Assembly: GCF_021404465.1 (NCBI RefSeq) | Contig: NZ_JABFTT010000008.1 | Span: 1-64,000 of the forward strand | Direction of reading: 5' to 3' | DNA length: 64,000 bases | Source of the DNA: Billgrantia zhangzhouensis | Lineage (GTDB): Bacteria; Pseudomonadota; Gammaproteobacteria; Pseudomonadales; Halomonadaceae | Shown: positions 1 through 8,421 of the stretch, piece by piece | Layout of the letters: every line of letters starts with the position of its first letter | How positions within the stretch are numbered: position 1 is the stretch's first letter | Program-made: the position numbers and the translations under genes | Notes under the pieces: generated by a model | Databases searched by the model: none | What the model was told of the DNA's origin: nothing | The model's input: the letters and a program-made list of their open reading frames with translations, nothing else

Positions 1-36
1 CGAGACGTATCGCTCAGCATGATTCCAACCGTTTAC

Positions 37-153
37 GCCTGACGACCATAGCGAGTGGGAACCACCTGATCCCATGCCGAACTCAGCAGTGAAACCGCTC
101 AGCGCCGATGGTAGTGTGGGGTCTCCCCATGCGAGAGTAGGTCATCGTCAGGC
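37..153 (+). rRNA. rrf: 5S ribosomal RNA
   Basis: This is the 3' end of an rRNA operon. The molecule begins GCCTGACGACC and ends GGTCATCGTCAGGC, so its two ends pair to form helix I. It contains the conserved 5S blocks CCATGCCGAACTCAG and GGGGTCTCCCCATGCGAGAG. Its length of about 117 nt fits a gammaproteobacterial 5S. Bases 1-36 are the end of the 23S-5S spacer. The exact ends are inferred from the terminal helix and could be off by 1-2 nt. Confidence 0.95.
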
Positions 154-162
154 ATTTTTTCA

Positions 163-192
163 GAAACCCAGCTTCGAGAGAGGCTGGGTTTC
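163..192 (+). terminator. rrn operon terminator hairpin
   Basis: A perfect 10-bp stem (GAAACCCAGC paired with GCTGGGTTTC) with a 10-nt loop lies just downstream of the 5S gene and is followed by a T-rich stretch. Its position fits transcription termination of the rRNA operon. Confidence 0.75.
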
Positions 193-255
193 GTCGTTTA
201 GGGGCCTCCCATGGAAAGTAGCGGAGCGTTGCCCGGGGCGGCAGGCATCACTCCC

Positions 256-289
256 AAAACCCCGAGTACGACAGTGCGCGGGGTTTTTT
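256..289. terminator. second, probably bidirectional terminator
   Basis: The stem AAAACCCCG / CGGGGTTTT is followed by a run of six T on the plus strand and preceded by four A, so it could work in both directions. It sits between the rRNA operon and the convergent LysR gene that ends at 332. Confidence 0.75.
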
Positions 290-331
290 CATGGGCATGG
301 GGTGGCCGAAGTGAATGGCCAGCTGTCGTGG

Positions 332-1237
332 TTACGATGGCGACGACTCGACGACGAAGCGCCAGAACTCTTCTGCTGCCTTTCCCGCGAATTCGCGCTC
401 TCTGTAGAGCTTGATGGAGAGAGGTATGCACCACTCTTCTCCTGCTGCTGCGACCAGCAGGCCCTCGTTCAGATCGTCCTCCACCAAGGATTGAGGTAGC
501 CAAGCGAGACCTCGGCCATCAAGCGCCATGGTGCGAAGTACCGAGGCGAGGTGTGCGGTAAAGGCCGGTTGCAAGGTGGATGTCTCCAGGAGGTGGCCAA
601 ACACCGCACGAATGATGCGCTCAAGCCCCGACTCCTCGCTGTATCGAAGCATCGGCACCTCGCTATTTGTCGCCACTAGAGCGAAGCGTGGCCCGCCCTT
701 GGCATCCGGAATGGAGACAGGAATCAGCCTGTCATTGCCAACTCGGGCAGAAAGATAGCTATCCGAGTCCAGGAGGCCTCGAGCTTGAGGGTGTGCATGG
801 CTTACGACGAACTGTACTTTTCCTTGCTGCATGAGCCCTTCGCAGCGTTGCAGGACGTCTGACATCAGCTGCAATGGACCGAGTGCCGTGCCCGACTCCA
901 GGCTGCGTAGCCAGCGCGGCAGGAATGTGAAGGATAGGGCGTGAGTGGAGGCTAGCCGCAGTGTCATCGCGCTGGCTTCTGTCACCCGTTTGGCATCGCC
1001 AGGTATCCGTGAAACTCGTGCCAGCATTTCCTGCGCCACTCCGCGGAACCACTCTCCCGTCTCTGTCAGTCTGGCCGGCTGGGTGCTTCTGTCGAGCAAA
1101 TCCACCCCGATCCACTCTTCCAAGGCGCGGATACGGCGGCTGAAGGCAGGCTGCGAGCTGTGCCTCTGCTCTGCAGCCCGCGAAAAGTTGCCCGTATCTG
1201 CCAGGGCAAGGAAGTCTTCAAGCCAGATGAAATTCAC
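332..1237 (-). CDS. LysR-family transcriptional regulator
   Basis: A 301-aa protein of normal LysR length. Residues 1-60 form the winged helix-turn-helix, with the family pattern of an N-terminal WLEDFLALADTGNFSRAAE followed by SQPAFSRRIRALE. The rest is the co-inducer-binding domain. It is transcribed divergently from the tartrate dehydratase gene with 101 bp between the two start codons, the classical LysR arrangement. It therefore probably controls that gene in response to tartrate or a related acid; this role is inferred from position only. The start ATG at 1237 gives the normal N-terminus. Confidence 0.9.
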   Translation of the reverse strand: MNFIWLEDFLALADTGNFSRAAEQRHSSQPAFSRRIRALEEWIGVDLLDRSTQPARLTETGEWFRGVAQEMLARVSRIPGDAKRVTEASAMTLRLASTHALSFTFLPRWLRSLESGTALGPLQLMSDVLQRCEGLMQQGKVQFVVSHAHPQARGLLDSDSYLSARVGNDRLIPVSIPDAKGGPRFALVATNSEVPMLRYSEESGLERIIRAVFGHLLETSTLQPAFTAHLASVLRTMALDGRGLAWLPQSLVEDDLNEGLLVAAAGEEWCIPLSIKLYREREFAGKAAEEFWRFVVESSPS

Positions 1238-1338
1238 GGCCGGTTCGTCCAGTGCATGAGGCGAGAGAAATTGAACATTGGCTGAAAGGCTCGAGGATAT
1301 CGATCATAACGACTCCATGACACTGTTTGGAGCCAAGT
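1238..1338. promoter_or_regulatory. divergent LysR / tartrate dehydratase control region
   Basis: The 101 bp between the two divergent start codons must hold both promoters and any LysR operator. It is AT-richer than the flanking genes and contains the short palindrome ATCGAT near 1299. I could not pick out a convincing T-N11-A operator or a clear sigma-70 promoter by eye. Confidence 0.5.
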
Positions 1339-2505
1339 ATGAAGATCGTCGAGATCCGCGAAAAGACCGTGCCCATCAGCTCTTCCATACGTAATGCGTA
1401 TATCGATTTCAGCAAAATGACCTTGAGCCTGGTGGCGGTCATCACCGATGTGATCCGTGACGGCAAGCCCGTCGTGGGTTACGGCTTCAACTCAAATGGC
1501 CGCTATGGCCAAGGTACGCTCATGCGCGAACGCTTTATTCCGCGTTTGCTGGAGGCCGAGCCCGACTCGTTGGTCGACGAGACCGGAAGTAACCTCGATC
1601 CGCACAAGGTCTGGGACACTATGCTCACCAATGAGAAGCCTGGCGGCCATGGTGAGCGTTCGGTAGCCATTGGAACCATCGACATGGCCATATGGGACGC
1701 AGTTGCCAAGATCGAAGGCAAGTCGCTGTTCCAGTTACTGGCAGAACGCTATGGAAATGGCAGGCCGAACCGCAAGGTCTTCGTGTACGCCGCTGGTGGT
1801 TACTACTATCCGGGCCAGGACTACAAGAAGCTGCAGGATGAGATGCGCAGCTATATCGATCGTGGCTATACGGTGGTCAAGAAGAAGGTCGGAGGGGCTT
1901 CGCTGGAAGAGGACCTGCGTCGCATCGACGCCATCATGGAAGTACTGCAGGACGGCCAGAAACTCTGTGTGGACGCCAATGGTCGCTTCGACCTGGAGAC
2001 CGCGATCGCCTATGCAAAGGCACTGTCGCAGTACGATCTGTTCTGGTACGAAGAGCCGGGCGATCCGTTGGATTTCGAACTGCAGGCCGTATTGCGCAGC
2101 TTTTACACGAACCCCATGGCGACCGGGGAAAACCTCTTTTCGATGCAGGACGCGCGTAACCTGATTCGCTACGGCGGGATGCGCCCCGATCGCGACTGGC
2201 TCCAGTTCGATTGCGCATTGAGCTATGGCCTGGTCGAGTATCTCCGCACGCTTAACATGCTCACGGAGCATGGCTGGTCGGCCAGCCGCTGTATTCCACA
2301 TGGCGGTCACCAGATGTCCTTGAATATCGCGGCCGGCCTGGGCCTGGGAGGTAACGAATCTTACCCCGATCTCTTCCAGCCATACGGTGGTTTTCCCGAT
2401 GGCGTGAGGGTCGAGAACGGCTTCGTGACGCTGCCTGATCTGCCGGGAATCGGCTTCGAGGGTAAGGCGGATCTCTATCGGGAAATGGCAGCTCTATCGG
2501 CGTAG
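1339..2505 (+). CDS. tarD: D(-)-tartrate dehydratase (enolase superfamily)
   Basis: A 388-aa enzyme of the mandelate racemase branch of the enolase superfamily, predicted to dehydrate D-tartrate to oxaloacetate. The sequence closely follows the characterised Bradyrhizobium enzyme along its whole length. The superfamily residues are all present: K181-x-K183 at the end of the second barrel strand, metal ligands D212 (VDANGR), E238 (WYEE) and E264 (TGEN), and catalytic H321 in PHGGHQ. The chosen start is ATG 1339, with GGAG 6 nt upstream. An in-frame TTG at 1327 is possible but lies before the conserved MKIVEIRE beginning. No tartrate transporter is adjacent, so uptake must be encoded elsewhere. 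Confidence 0.9.
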   Translation: MKIVEIREKTVPISSSIRNAYIDFSKMTLSLVAVITDVIRDGKPVVGYGFNSNGRYGQGTLMRERFIPRLLEAEPDSLVDETGSNLDPHKVWDTMLTNEKPGGHGERSVAIGTIDMAIWDAVAKIEGKSLFQLLAERYGNGRPNRKVFVYAAGGYYYPGQDYKKLQDEMRSYIDRGYTVVKKKVGGASLEEDLRRIDAIMEVLQDGQKLCVDANGRFDLETAIAYAKALSQYDLFWYEEPGDPLDFELQAVLRSFYTNPMATGENLFSMQDARNLIRYGGMRPDRDWLQFDCALSYGLVEYLRTLNMLTEHGWSASRCIPHGGHQMSLNIAAGLGLGGNESYPDLFQPYGGFPDGVRVENGFVTLPDLPGIGFEGKADLYREMAALSA

Positions 2506-2691
2506 CCTGCCGCTGAACCATTGCATTCGGCGCCAATCCGCCATGTCTCGCTTTACCTCAGTTGATTGGAGGTAATCGCATGACGTATTTGGGTTCTTTC
2601 TCGTAGAGCGTGGGAACGTTGGTGATTATCAGGAGTCGCTAGGATGAGTCGCGGCCATATCCGCTGCGACATAGCCAAGGATGATGCGCCA

Positions 2692-2871
2692 ATGAGAGCC
2701 ATGCTGTCCGCCTTGCTGATAGTTGTCTCACTGGGTGGCCTTGCCGGCTGTGATGATTCCAGCTCAGGAGAGAAAGTGGATCGGAACATCGACCGTGCCA
2801 TGAAGGATTTGGGAGAGCGGCTGGAAGGGGTGGGAGATGAGATAGAGGAGGATGCAGCCGAAGAGTCTTGA
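2692..2871 (+). CDS. small lipoprotein, unknown function
   Basis: Encodes 59 aa. The N-terminus MRAMLSALLIVVSLGGLAGC is a textbook lipoprotein signal peptide with lipobox LAGC, so Cys20 would be lipidated and the protein membrane-anchored. The mature part is short, highly charged and acidic (EIEEDAAEES at the end) and probably helical. An upstream in-frame ATG at 2644 would add 16 residues before the signal peptide and is less likely. A short inverted repeat (TTACCTC / GAGGTAA, 2553-2575) lies in the upstream gap. I do not recognise a named family. Confidence 0.7.
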   Translation: MRAMLSALLIVVSLGGLAGCDDSSSGEKVDRNIDRAMKDLGERLEGVGDEIEEDAAEES

Positions 2872-2886
2872 AGTCGTGTTGGATCT

Positions 2887-2904
2887 GGCCGGCATGCGCC
2901 GGCC
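2887..2904. terminator. hairpin between convergent genes
   Basis: A perfect 7-bp stem GGCCGGC / GCCGGCC with loop ATGC sits between the lipoprotein gene and the convergent Tim44-like gene. There is no U tract, so intrinsic termination is only probable. Confidence 0.5.
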
Positions 2905-2925
2905 TGCCTCGCAACATGCCAAGGT

Positions 2926-3747
2926 CTATCCAGCGTTTTGCTCTATACCCTGCAAATACCAGGGTTCTCCATCGCGCACCTCGCGGACCAAGTGCCAGGT
3001 CTCGTTGAACTCGGTCTGCTCACCGTTCTCGTCGAGAATACCGTGAAAGATCACTGTGGCCTCGGCCCTGCCGCCGGTCTCGTGTACATCGCCGAGTTCT
3101 GCGAACAAACGAACGACCTCTGTGCGATTGTTGGTCGGTTGCTTGCTGCGCTCTTCACGCAGCAAGTTGTAGAGTTCGGGCGTGACGTACTCTTGGATAC
3201 CCGCGAAATCGTTATTGTCCCAGGCGCGCTGCAGGGTCATGAAATGCTCCTTGGCGCCGGAAAGAAAGCGTTCGCGGTCGAACCAGGCTGGCAGGCTGCC
3301 GAAGGTGGTACCGTCCACCGGAGCGCCGGGCATCGATTGGAAGGTCTGGGGCTCGATCGGCGACTGGTGCTCGGCCGTTTGCTGGGGGCCGGCGGCAGCA
3401 ACGGTGCGGCGGCGCGCCAACAGTCGGAACAGCAGGAAACCAAGGCCGGCGATCAGTAGGATGTCCATCAGCCGAAGTTCGTCGAAGGCGCCACCGAAGA
3501 ACAGCGCCGCCAGCAGCCCGCCGGCGAGCATGCCCCCCAGCATGCCGGGCATGCGTGAGCCGGTGGCCTGGTTCGGTTGTGCCTGGCGTGCCGGAGCGGC
3601 CTGGCTGGGAGCTGCAGCTGGCCGGTCGGCCGAGCGCGAGAAGCTACCAACATTACTGCCGCCGCCCATGCGACGGGCTTCGGCATGTTCGACGGCCAGG
3701 CCAAAGCCCAGCACAGCGACCATCAGCATGGCGAGAAAGTGACGCAT
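2926..3747 (-). CDS. Tim44-like domain membrane protein
   Basis: A 273-aa protein. Residues 1-24 form a signal peptide or first membrane segment (MRHFLAMLMVAVLGFGLAVE). A low-complexity Ala/Gln/Pro linker follows, then a Met/Gly-rich hydrophobic region (about 68-110, GMLGGMLAGGLLAALFFGG and a second helix ending FRLLARRR). The C-terminal half (about 150-273) is a Tim44/MRP-L45-type domain with WFDRERFLSGAKEHFMTLQ and a final WYLQGIEQ. Proteins of this family are widespread in gammaproteobacteria and membrane-bound, but their function is not established. The gene is monocistronic and converges on the lipoprotein gene. Confidence 0.8.
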   Translation of the reverse strand: MRHFLAMLMVAVLGFGLAVEHAEARRMGGGSNVGSFSRSADRPAAAPSQAAPARQAQPNQATGSRMPGMLGGMLAGGLLAALFFGGAFDELRLMDILLIAGLGFLLFRLLARRRTVAAAGPQQTAEHQSPIEPQTFQSMPGAPVDGTTFGSLPAWFDRERFLSGAKEHFMTLQRAWDNNDFAGIQEYVTPELYNLLREERSKQPTNNRTEVVRLFAELGDVHETGGRAEATVIFHGILDENGEQTEFNETWHLVREVRDGEPWYLQGIEQNAG

Positions 3748-3847
3748 CGAAGGGTTCTCTCTGCAAGGAGTGGAGGTAAAGTCGAATTTGGGAGTCTCAT
3801 TCTAACGGGTATGCTGAGGCCATGATGACAAAAAATGGGAAGAAATC

Positions 3848-4423
3848 ATGCGCGTGACAAGCAAACAGAGTCTGCTGCTGATCGTGGACCTTCAGGCCGG
3901 CCTGCTGCCGGTCATCGATGGTGCTGATCAGGCCGTGGCTGAGGCGGCGTGGTTGGGAGGAATCGCCAGCATCCTGGACGTACCGGTCTGGCTCACGGAA
4001 CAGTACCCCCAAGGCCTGGGTGGCAGTGAGCCGCGGCTGCTGGAAGCGCTACCCGGCCATCGATTGTGGCATAAGGTGCACTTCAATGCCCATGCCGAGC
4101 CGGATTTTGCCGCTGCGCTCGAGGCGAGCGGCAAGCGACAGATCGTGTTGTGCGGCAGCGAAGCGCATATTTGCGTGTTGCAGACTGGCCTGGGGCTGCT
4201 GGAAGCGGGCTACGAGGTGTACTGGCTCAGCGAGGCGACGGTCAGCCGGCGCGCGGAGGAGGCAAGGCTCGCCCGCGAGCGCATGATACGTGCGGGCGCG
4301 ACCCCGGTGAGTGCCGACATGGTGGCCTACGAGTGGCTCGAGCGCTGTGACGAGGAGTCTTTCCGCCAAATCCACAGGCGTTATCTCAAGCCACGTTCGG
4401 CGCGGCCGCTACGTTTCTTCTGA
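3848..4423 (+). CDS. isochorismatase-family cysteine hydrolase
   Basis: 191 aa with the alpha/beta fold of the isochorismatase/nicotinamidase superfamily. The catalytic triad is visible: D14 in LLIVDLQ, K76 in LWHKVHF and C109 in EAHICVLQT. The substrate cannot be read from sequence; the protein resembles the YcaC-like hydrolases of unknown substrate more than true nicotinamidases. It ends 5 bp before the convergent yaaA stop codon, so the two transcripts probably overlap at their 3' ends. Confidence 0.85.
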   Translation: MRVTSKQSLLLIVDLQAGLLPVIDGADQAVAEAAWLGGIASILDVPVWLTEQYPQGLGGSEPRLLEALPGHRLWHKVHFNAHAEPDFAAALEASGKRQIVLCGSEAHICVLQTGLGLLEAGYEVYWLSEATVSRRAEEARLARERMIRAGATPVSADMVAYEWLERCDEESFRQIHRRYLKPRSARPLRFF

Positions 4424-4428
4424 TCCGC

Positions 4429-5208
4429 TCAACTCTGGTCCTCGCGGCGAGTGAAGACCAGGGTGTCGCCTTCCGACATGGCGGGGCTGAAGGCATAACC
4501 CGCCACATCGAACGCCTTGAGATCCTCAGGGGCATTCAGACGCTGACGAATCATCCAGGCAGCCATGAGACCTCGCGCTTTCTTGGCATAGAAGCTGATG
4601 ATCTTGAACTTGCCGTTCTTCTCGTCCTTGAACACTGGTGTAATCACACGAGCATCCAGCCGCTTGGTATCGACGGCCTTGAAGTACTCGTTGGAGGCCA
4701 GGTTTACCAGCACCTTCGAGCCGCTTGCGGCAATGGCTTCGTTGAGCGCTCCGGTCAGGGTGTCTTGCCAGTACGCGTAAAGATCCTTGCCGGCCGGGTT
4801 GGGTAGCCGAGTCCCCATCTCGAGGCGGTAGGGCTGGATCAGATCGAGCGGGCGCAGCAGGCCGTACAGTCCTGAGAGGATACGCAGGTGTCGCTGGGCG
4901 AATTCGTTATCGTCGTCGCTGAATGTGCTCGCCTCGAGGCCCACGTAAACGTCGCCCTGAAAGGCTTGGGCTGCCGGCTTGGCGTTTTCGGGCGTGAAAC
5001 GGGGCTGCCATTCGGCGAAACGGGCGGCGTTGAGCCCGGCCAGCTTGTCGCTGATGCCCATCAGCTCGCTCAACTGCTGTGGCGAGTAGTCACGGAGGAT
5101 GGAAACGAGTCGCTGGCTATGGTCGAGAAAGTCCGGCTGCGAGTGGGTGGCCGTCGTGGCAGGGGTCTCGAAATCCAGCGTCTTTGCCGGCGAGATCACG
5201 CTCAGCAT
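4429..5208 (-). CDS. yaaA: peroxide stress protein YaaA
   Basis: 259 aa, matching the family length. It starts with the conserved [14 protein letters not shown] and contains [23 protein letters not shown], the [11 protein letters not shown] block and [12 protein letters not shown]. In Escherichia coli YaaA lowers intracellular free iron and limits hydroxyl-radical damage during peroxide stress. The start at 5208 is chosen because AGGAGT lies just upstream of that ATG; a longer in-frame reading up to 5265 is not conserved. Confidence 0.95.
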   Translation of the reverse strand: MLSVISPAKTLDFETPATTATHSQPDFLDHSQRLVSILRDYSPQQLSELMGISDKLAGLNAARFAEWQPRFTPENAKPAAQAFQGDVYVGLEASTFSDDDNEFAQRHLRILSGLYGLLRPLDLIQPYRLEMGTRLPNPAGKDLYAYWQDTLTGALNEAIAASGSKVLVNLASNEYFKAVDTKRLDARVITPVFKDEKNGKFKIISFYAKKARGLMAAWMIRQRLNAPEDLKAFDVAGYAFSPAMSEGDTLVFTRREDQS

Positions 5209-5331
5209 GGGGCACTCCTGTACCTGGATGTGGCGAATCGGGAATGGTCCGAGTATATCAGCCACGAGGTGATCACGGGGCTATCGTAGCGATAGCCCTG
5301 GAGCATGAGAAAGTTGGCGAAGAAGGCGCCT

Positions 5332-6363
5332 TCAAGGGCAAGGGTTCGGAATCTGCCGGTGTACCTCATCAATGGCGTCGAGCACGCTCTGTTCGAGCTT
5401 GAGCGCCTCACTGGCCAGGTTGCTCTCGAGCTGTTCCATCGTAGTGGCGCCAATGATGTTGCTGGTGAGGAAACTGCGCGAGTTGACGAAGGCCAGCGCC
5501 ATCTGGGCCGGATCCAGTTCGTTTTCCCGGGCGATATCGACATAGGCGCGGGTAGCCTGCTCGGCGAGCGGTGAGGTATAGCGTTTGAAGCGCTCGAACA
5601 GCGACAGGCGAGCGTTTTCGGGGCGCGCACCATTCAGATACTTGCCGGACAGTACGCCGAAGCCGAGCGGCGAATAGGCCAACAGACCCACGTTCTCGCG
5701 ATGAGCGACCTCGGCCAGGCCGACTTCGAAAGACCGGTTGAGCAGGTTGTAAGGATTCTGGATCGAGGCCACCCGCGGCAGGTCGAGTCGTTCGGCCAAT
5801 TGCAGGGCCTTCATCACACCCCATGGCGTTTCGTTGGAAAGGCCGATGGCGCGAACCTTGCCGGCATCGACCAGTTCCTTGAGTACTCCCAGGGTTTCTT
5901 CCAGCGGGATGGCTTCTTCCTCTTCGTCGTGCTCATAGCCCAGGCGGCCGAAATAGTTGGTCGAGCGTTCGGGCCAGTGCAACTGGTAGAGGTCGACATA
6001 ATCGGTCTGCAGCCGGGCAAGGCTGGCATCGATGGCCTGGTGGATGTGCTGGCGATCGAGGCGTGGACCACCGCGGATATGCTCGAGGCCGGGGCCGGTC
6101 ACCTTGGTGGCGATGATGACGTCATCGCGGCTGTCGCGCCGCTTGAGCCAACTGCCGATATAGGCTTCGGTACGTCCCTGTGTCTCGGCGCGGGGAGGTA
6201 CTGGATACATTTCGGCCGCATCGATGAAGTTGATGCCGAAGGCTACGGCGCGGTCGAGTTGCTCGTGTGCTTCGGCTTCGCTGTTCTGCTCGCCGAAAGT
6301 CATGGTGCCCAGGCACAGGCGGCTGACCTCGATGCCCGTGTCACCAAGCGGTCGCGTCTGCAT
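5332..6363 (-). CDS. tas: aldo/keto reductase Tas
   Basis: 343 aa, a near full-length relative of E. coli Tas (NADP(H)-dependent aldo-keto reductase). The (beta/alpha)8 family signatures are visible: LCLGTMTFGEQNSE, INFIDAAEMYPVPPR (catalytic Asp and Tyr), IIATKV (Lys), DLYQLHWPER (His) and GATTMEQLESN for cofactor binding near the C-terminus. The physiological substrate is unknown; the E. coli gene was found as a suppressor of tyrosine auxotrophy. ATG 6363 gives MQTRPLGDTGIEV, aligning with the family start; the upstream ATG at 6402 adds a non-conserved leader. Confidence 0.93.
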   Translation of the reverse strand: MQTRPLGDTGIEVSRLCLGTMTFGEQNSEAEAHEQLDRAVAFGINFIDAAEMYPVPPRAETQGRTEAYIGSWLKRRDSRDDVIIATKVTGPGLEHIRGGPRLDRQHIHQAIDASLARLQTDYVDLYQLHWPERSTNYFGRLGYEHDEEEEAIPLEETLGVLKELVDAGKVRAIGLSNETPWGVMKALQLAERLDLPRVASIQNPYNLLNRSFEVGLAEVAHRENVGLLAYSPLGFGVLSGKYLNGARPENARLSLFERFKRYTSPLAEQATRAYVDIARENELDPAQMALAFVNSRSFLTSNIIGATTMEQLESNLASEALKLEQSVLDAIDEVHRQIPNPCP

Positions 6364-6456
6364 CGTCGCTCCTGTAGAAGATGGGATCGGTAGTGTTCTC
6401 ATTGCGCATCCAACGCCATGCTAGCCGAGGCCTGACAAGGCAGCAAATCATAGGGG

Positions 6457-6485
6457 TTGAGTCACCGCCGAGGCGAGCGTATGCT
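6457..6485 (+). promoter_or_regulatory. candidate sigma-70 promoter for the Sel1-repeat gene
   Basis: TTGAGT (6457-6462) and TATGCT (6480-6485) are separated by 17 bp, the optimal sigma-70 spacing. The start codon at 6605 lies about 110 nt further on, so the mRNA would have a GC-rich 5' leader in which I recognise no known riboswitch. Confidence 0.45.
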
Positions 6486-6604
6486 GGCGACCCTCAGCGG
6501 CCCCGGCGGAGTCCCGTGGTAGCCCCAAGACTGGCCATGACGCAGACCACAGGGTGGTGTGGATCCGTCATGCGTCTTCAAGACGAACGCAAGGTTGTTT
6601 GCAC

Positions 6605-7123
6605 ATGACGCAGGCATCATCACTGTTCACCCGACTCGAATACCGTCTTGCAGAACAGCTGTTCCATACGAGCTGGTTGCCGCGCTCGCCGCGAACTCAG
6701 CGCTTGACCATGCATCTCTTCGAGCGTTGCGCCGACGCCGGTCACCCTGGCGCGCTCTCGCTCTATGGGCATATGCTCTTTCATCGTGGCATCAGTCCCC
6801 AGGACAAGGCGCGCGGCGCCCGTTACGTTCTCGAGGCGGCGCAGGCCGGCAACCTCAAGGCTCAATACCAGGCCGGAAGGATTCTCGAGCACGGCTGCGC
6901 CCAGTACCCTCGCCGTGAGGAGCGTGCCGTGACCTGGTATGCCCGTGCCGGCGAGGCCGGGCATCCACTTGCTGCCGCACGCCTGGCCAAGGCCTACCGG
7001 CTGGGCGAGCTCGGGCTGCCGGTGGATGGCGTCCAGGCCGCTCGCTGGCAGGCTCTTTCCGACCGTCATGCGGGCCTGGAAGGTGGCGAGCTGGACAGCG
7101 ACGACATCCAGGCCCGACACTAA
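6605..7123 (+). CDS. Sel1-like repeat protein
   Basis: 172 aa of helical Sel1-like (TPR-related) repeats. Repeat-like units include CADAGHPGALSLYGHMLF, ARYVLEAAQAGNLKAQYQAG, AVTWYARAGEAGHPLAAARLA and the final ALSDRHAGL. Such proteins act as protein-interaction scaffolds; the partner is unknown. There is no obvious signal peptide, so it is probably cytoplasmic. ATG 6605 is chosen because the reading upstream (from 6554) is not repeat-like. The exonuclease-like gene begins 55 bp downstream on the same strand and may be cotranscribed. Confidence 0.75.
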   Translation: MTQASSLFTRLEYRLAEQLFHTSWLPRSPRTQRLTMHLFERCADAGHPGALSLYGHMLFHRGISPQDKARGARYVLEAAQAGNLKAQYQAGRILEHGCAQYPRREERAVTWYARAGEAGHPLAAARLAKAYRLGELGLPVDGVQAARWQALSDRHAGLEGGELDSDDIQARH

Positions 7124-7178
7124 CCTTTCCCTTAACGGCTTCCGCCAGCCGGCCCTACTCTCGAGGACACGCCCATTC

Positions 7179-7673
7179 GTGACGCTCCCGACATTGCTGG
7201 ATATCGAGGCGTCCGGATTCGGGCGCGGTAGCTACCCTATCGAGATCGGCCTGGCACGGGCCGATGGAAGCTGCTGTGCCTTTCTCATCCAACCCCTGGA
7301 TGAGTGGACCCATTGGGACCCCAAGGCCGAGCTGCTGCATGGTATCTCCCGGACGCGGCTGCTGCGCGAAGGGCTGCCCGTGGCCCAGGTGGCTCGCTGG
7401 CTCAATGATGAGCTGAGCGTGATCGGCATGGCCTACAGCGATAGCTGGGGCTATGACAATACCTGGCTGTCGTTGCTGTTCCATCATGCTGGCATGCTGC
7501 CTGCCTTTCGCCTCGAAGCGCTGCGTATTCTGCTCAACGAACATCAACTGGCCCTGTGGCACCGTACCCGGGAAGCGCTGGTCAGGGAGCTGGGGATACG
7601 CCGGCACCGTGCCGGTGAGGATGCGCGGTTGCTGCAGCTCACTTATCAGCGAACGCTCGAGCAGGCCGACTGA
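7179..7673 (+). CDS. DEDD-type 3'-5' exonuclease-like protein
   Basis: 164 aa resembling the RNase T/DnaQ exonuclease fold. Motif I is LLDIEASGFG (Asp and Glu metal ligands), followed by YPIEIGLA; motif II lies around AYSDSWGYDNTWL; motif III is HRAGEDA near residue 147, fitting H-x-A-x-x-D. The protein is compact, with no extra domain, so it may act on short nucleic acids; the substrate is not predictable. GTG 7179 is the chosen start (GAGGA about 11 nt upstream) because it directly precedes TLPTLLDIEAS. Longer readings from 6939 would overlap the preceding gene and are not exonuclease-like. Confidence 0.75.
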   Translation: MTLPTLLDIEASGFGRGSYPIEIGLARADGSCCAFLIQPLDEWTHWDPKAELLHGISRTRLLREGLPVAQVARWLNDELSVIGMAYSDSWGYDNTWLSLLFHHAGMLPAFRLEALRILLNEHQLALWHRTREALVRELGIRRHRAGEDARLLQLTYQRTLEQAD

Positions 7674-7682
7674 TAGCCCTCT

Positions 7683-7787
7683 TCAGTCCTCGCCGCTTAC
7701 CGCGAGCAGTACCTTGCCGATGTTGGCGTCCCGCTGCACATGCTCGCGCCGGAGCAGGCGATCTTCATCGACGGCAATGGCATGCAT
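7683..7787 (-). pseudogene. relic of a zinc-type alcohol dehydrogenase / quinone reductase
   Basis: A 34-codon frame begins MHAIAVDEDRLL and ends HVQRDANIGKVLLAV followed by a few residues. The ending NIGKVLL is typical of the extreme C-terminus of medium-chain dehydrogenases of the quinone oxidoreductase type, and the beginning resembles their N-terminus. The most economical reading is a large internal in-frame deletion that fused start and end. A perfect AGGAGG lies 6 nt before the ATG, inside the end of the LOG gene, so the peptide could still be translated by coupling. The identification rests on short motifs only. Confidence 0.5.
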
Positions 7788-7797
7788 GGGCGGCCTC

Positions 7798-8355
7798 CTA
7801 GGTTGCGGTCTCGGCGAGGCGGGCTTCCAGGGCATCCAGCAGGGTGGCGGGCTCCTCGGCATCGATCAGACAGGATCGGGTACGGGCGTTGAGGAAGCCG
7901 TGCTCCACGGTGCTGTCGAGGAAAGTCAGCAGCGGTGAATAGAAGCCGGCGGTATCGAGTACGCCGATAGGCTTGTCGTGCAGCCCCAGGTACTGCCAGG
8001 TCCAGGCCTCGAACAGCTCTTCCAGGGTACCGATGCCACCGGGCAAGGCGATGAATGCATCGGCGTGAGCCGCCATGCTGGCCTTGCGCTCGTGCATGTT
8101 GTTCACGCGAATCAGCGTGGGAAGCCCTTGGTGCGCCTGCTCCCGCTCCACCAGATGATCGGGCATCACCCCGATGACGTCACCGCCGCCTTCCAGCACG
8201 GCGTTGGCCAACGCACCCATCAGACCGATGCGGGCGCCGCCATAGACCAGGCAGTGGCCACGTGCGGCCAGTTCACGTCCCAGGGCCTGGGTCGCTTCCA
8301 GAAAGGCGGGATCCCGACCGTCGCGGGAGCCCAGGTAAACACAGAATCTTGACAT
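7798..8355 (-). CDS. LOG-family nucleotide phosphoribohydrolase
   Basis: 185 aa of the LOG/YgdH-like family, which hydrolyses nucleoside 5'-monophosphates (cytokinin riboside monophosphates in plants, AMP-type substrates in bacteria) to base and ribose 5-phosphate. The signature PGGIGTLEELFEAWTW is intact, as is the Rossmann-like start FCVYLGSRDGRDPAF and LVYGGARIGLMGALA. It is annotated in many bacteria as a TIGR00730 Rossmann fold protein. The stop codon overlaps the Shine-Dalgarno of the small downstream relic frame. Confidence 0.92.
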   Translation of the reverse strand: MSRFCVYLGSRDGRDPAFLEATQALGRELAARGHCLVYGGARIGLMGALANAVLEGGGDVIGVMPDHLVEREQAHQGLPTLIRVNNMHERKASMAAHADAFIALPGGIGTLEELFEAWTWQYLGLHDKPIGVLDTAGFYSPLLTFLDSTVEHGFLNARTRSCLIDAEEPATLLDALEARLAETAT

Positions 8356-8421
8356 GCGTATCTCCTTGGCAAGCCCTTATCCTAGCCGGCCGGGAGAGGC
8401 TTCGAAAGGCTGGTTGTGGTC

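Noticed and set aside
6486-6604. GC-rich leader of the Sel1-repeat gene considered as a riboswitch
   Set aside because: I could not match it to any known riboswitch consensus (for example no cobalamin box) and saw no long helices.
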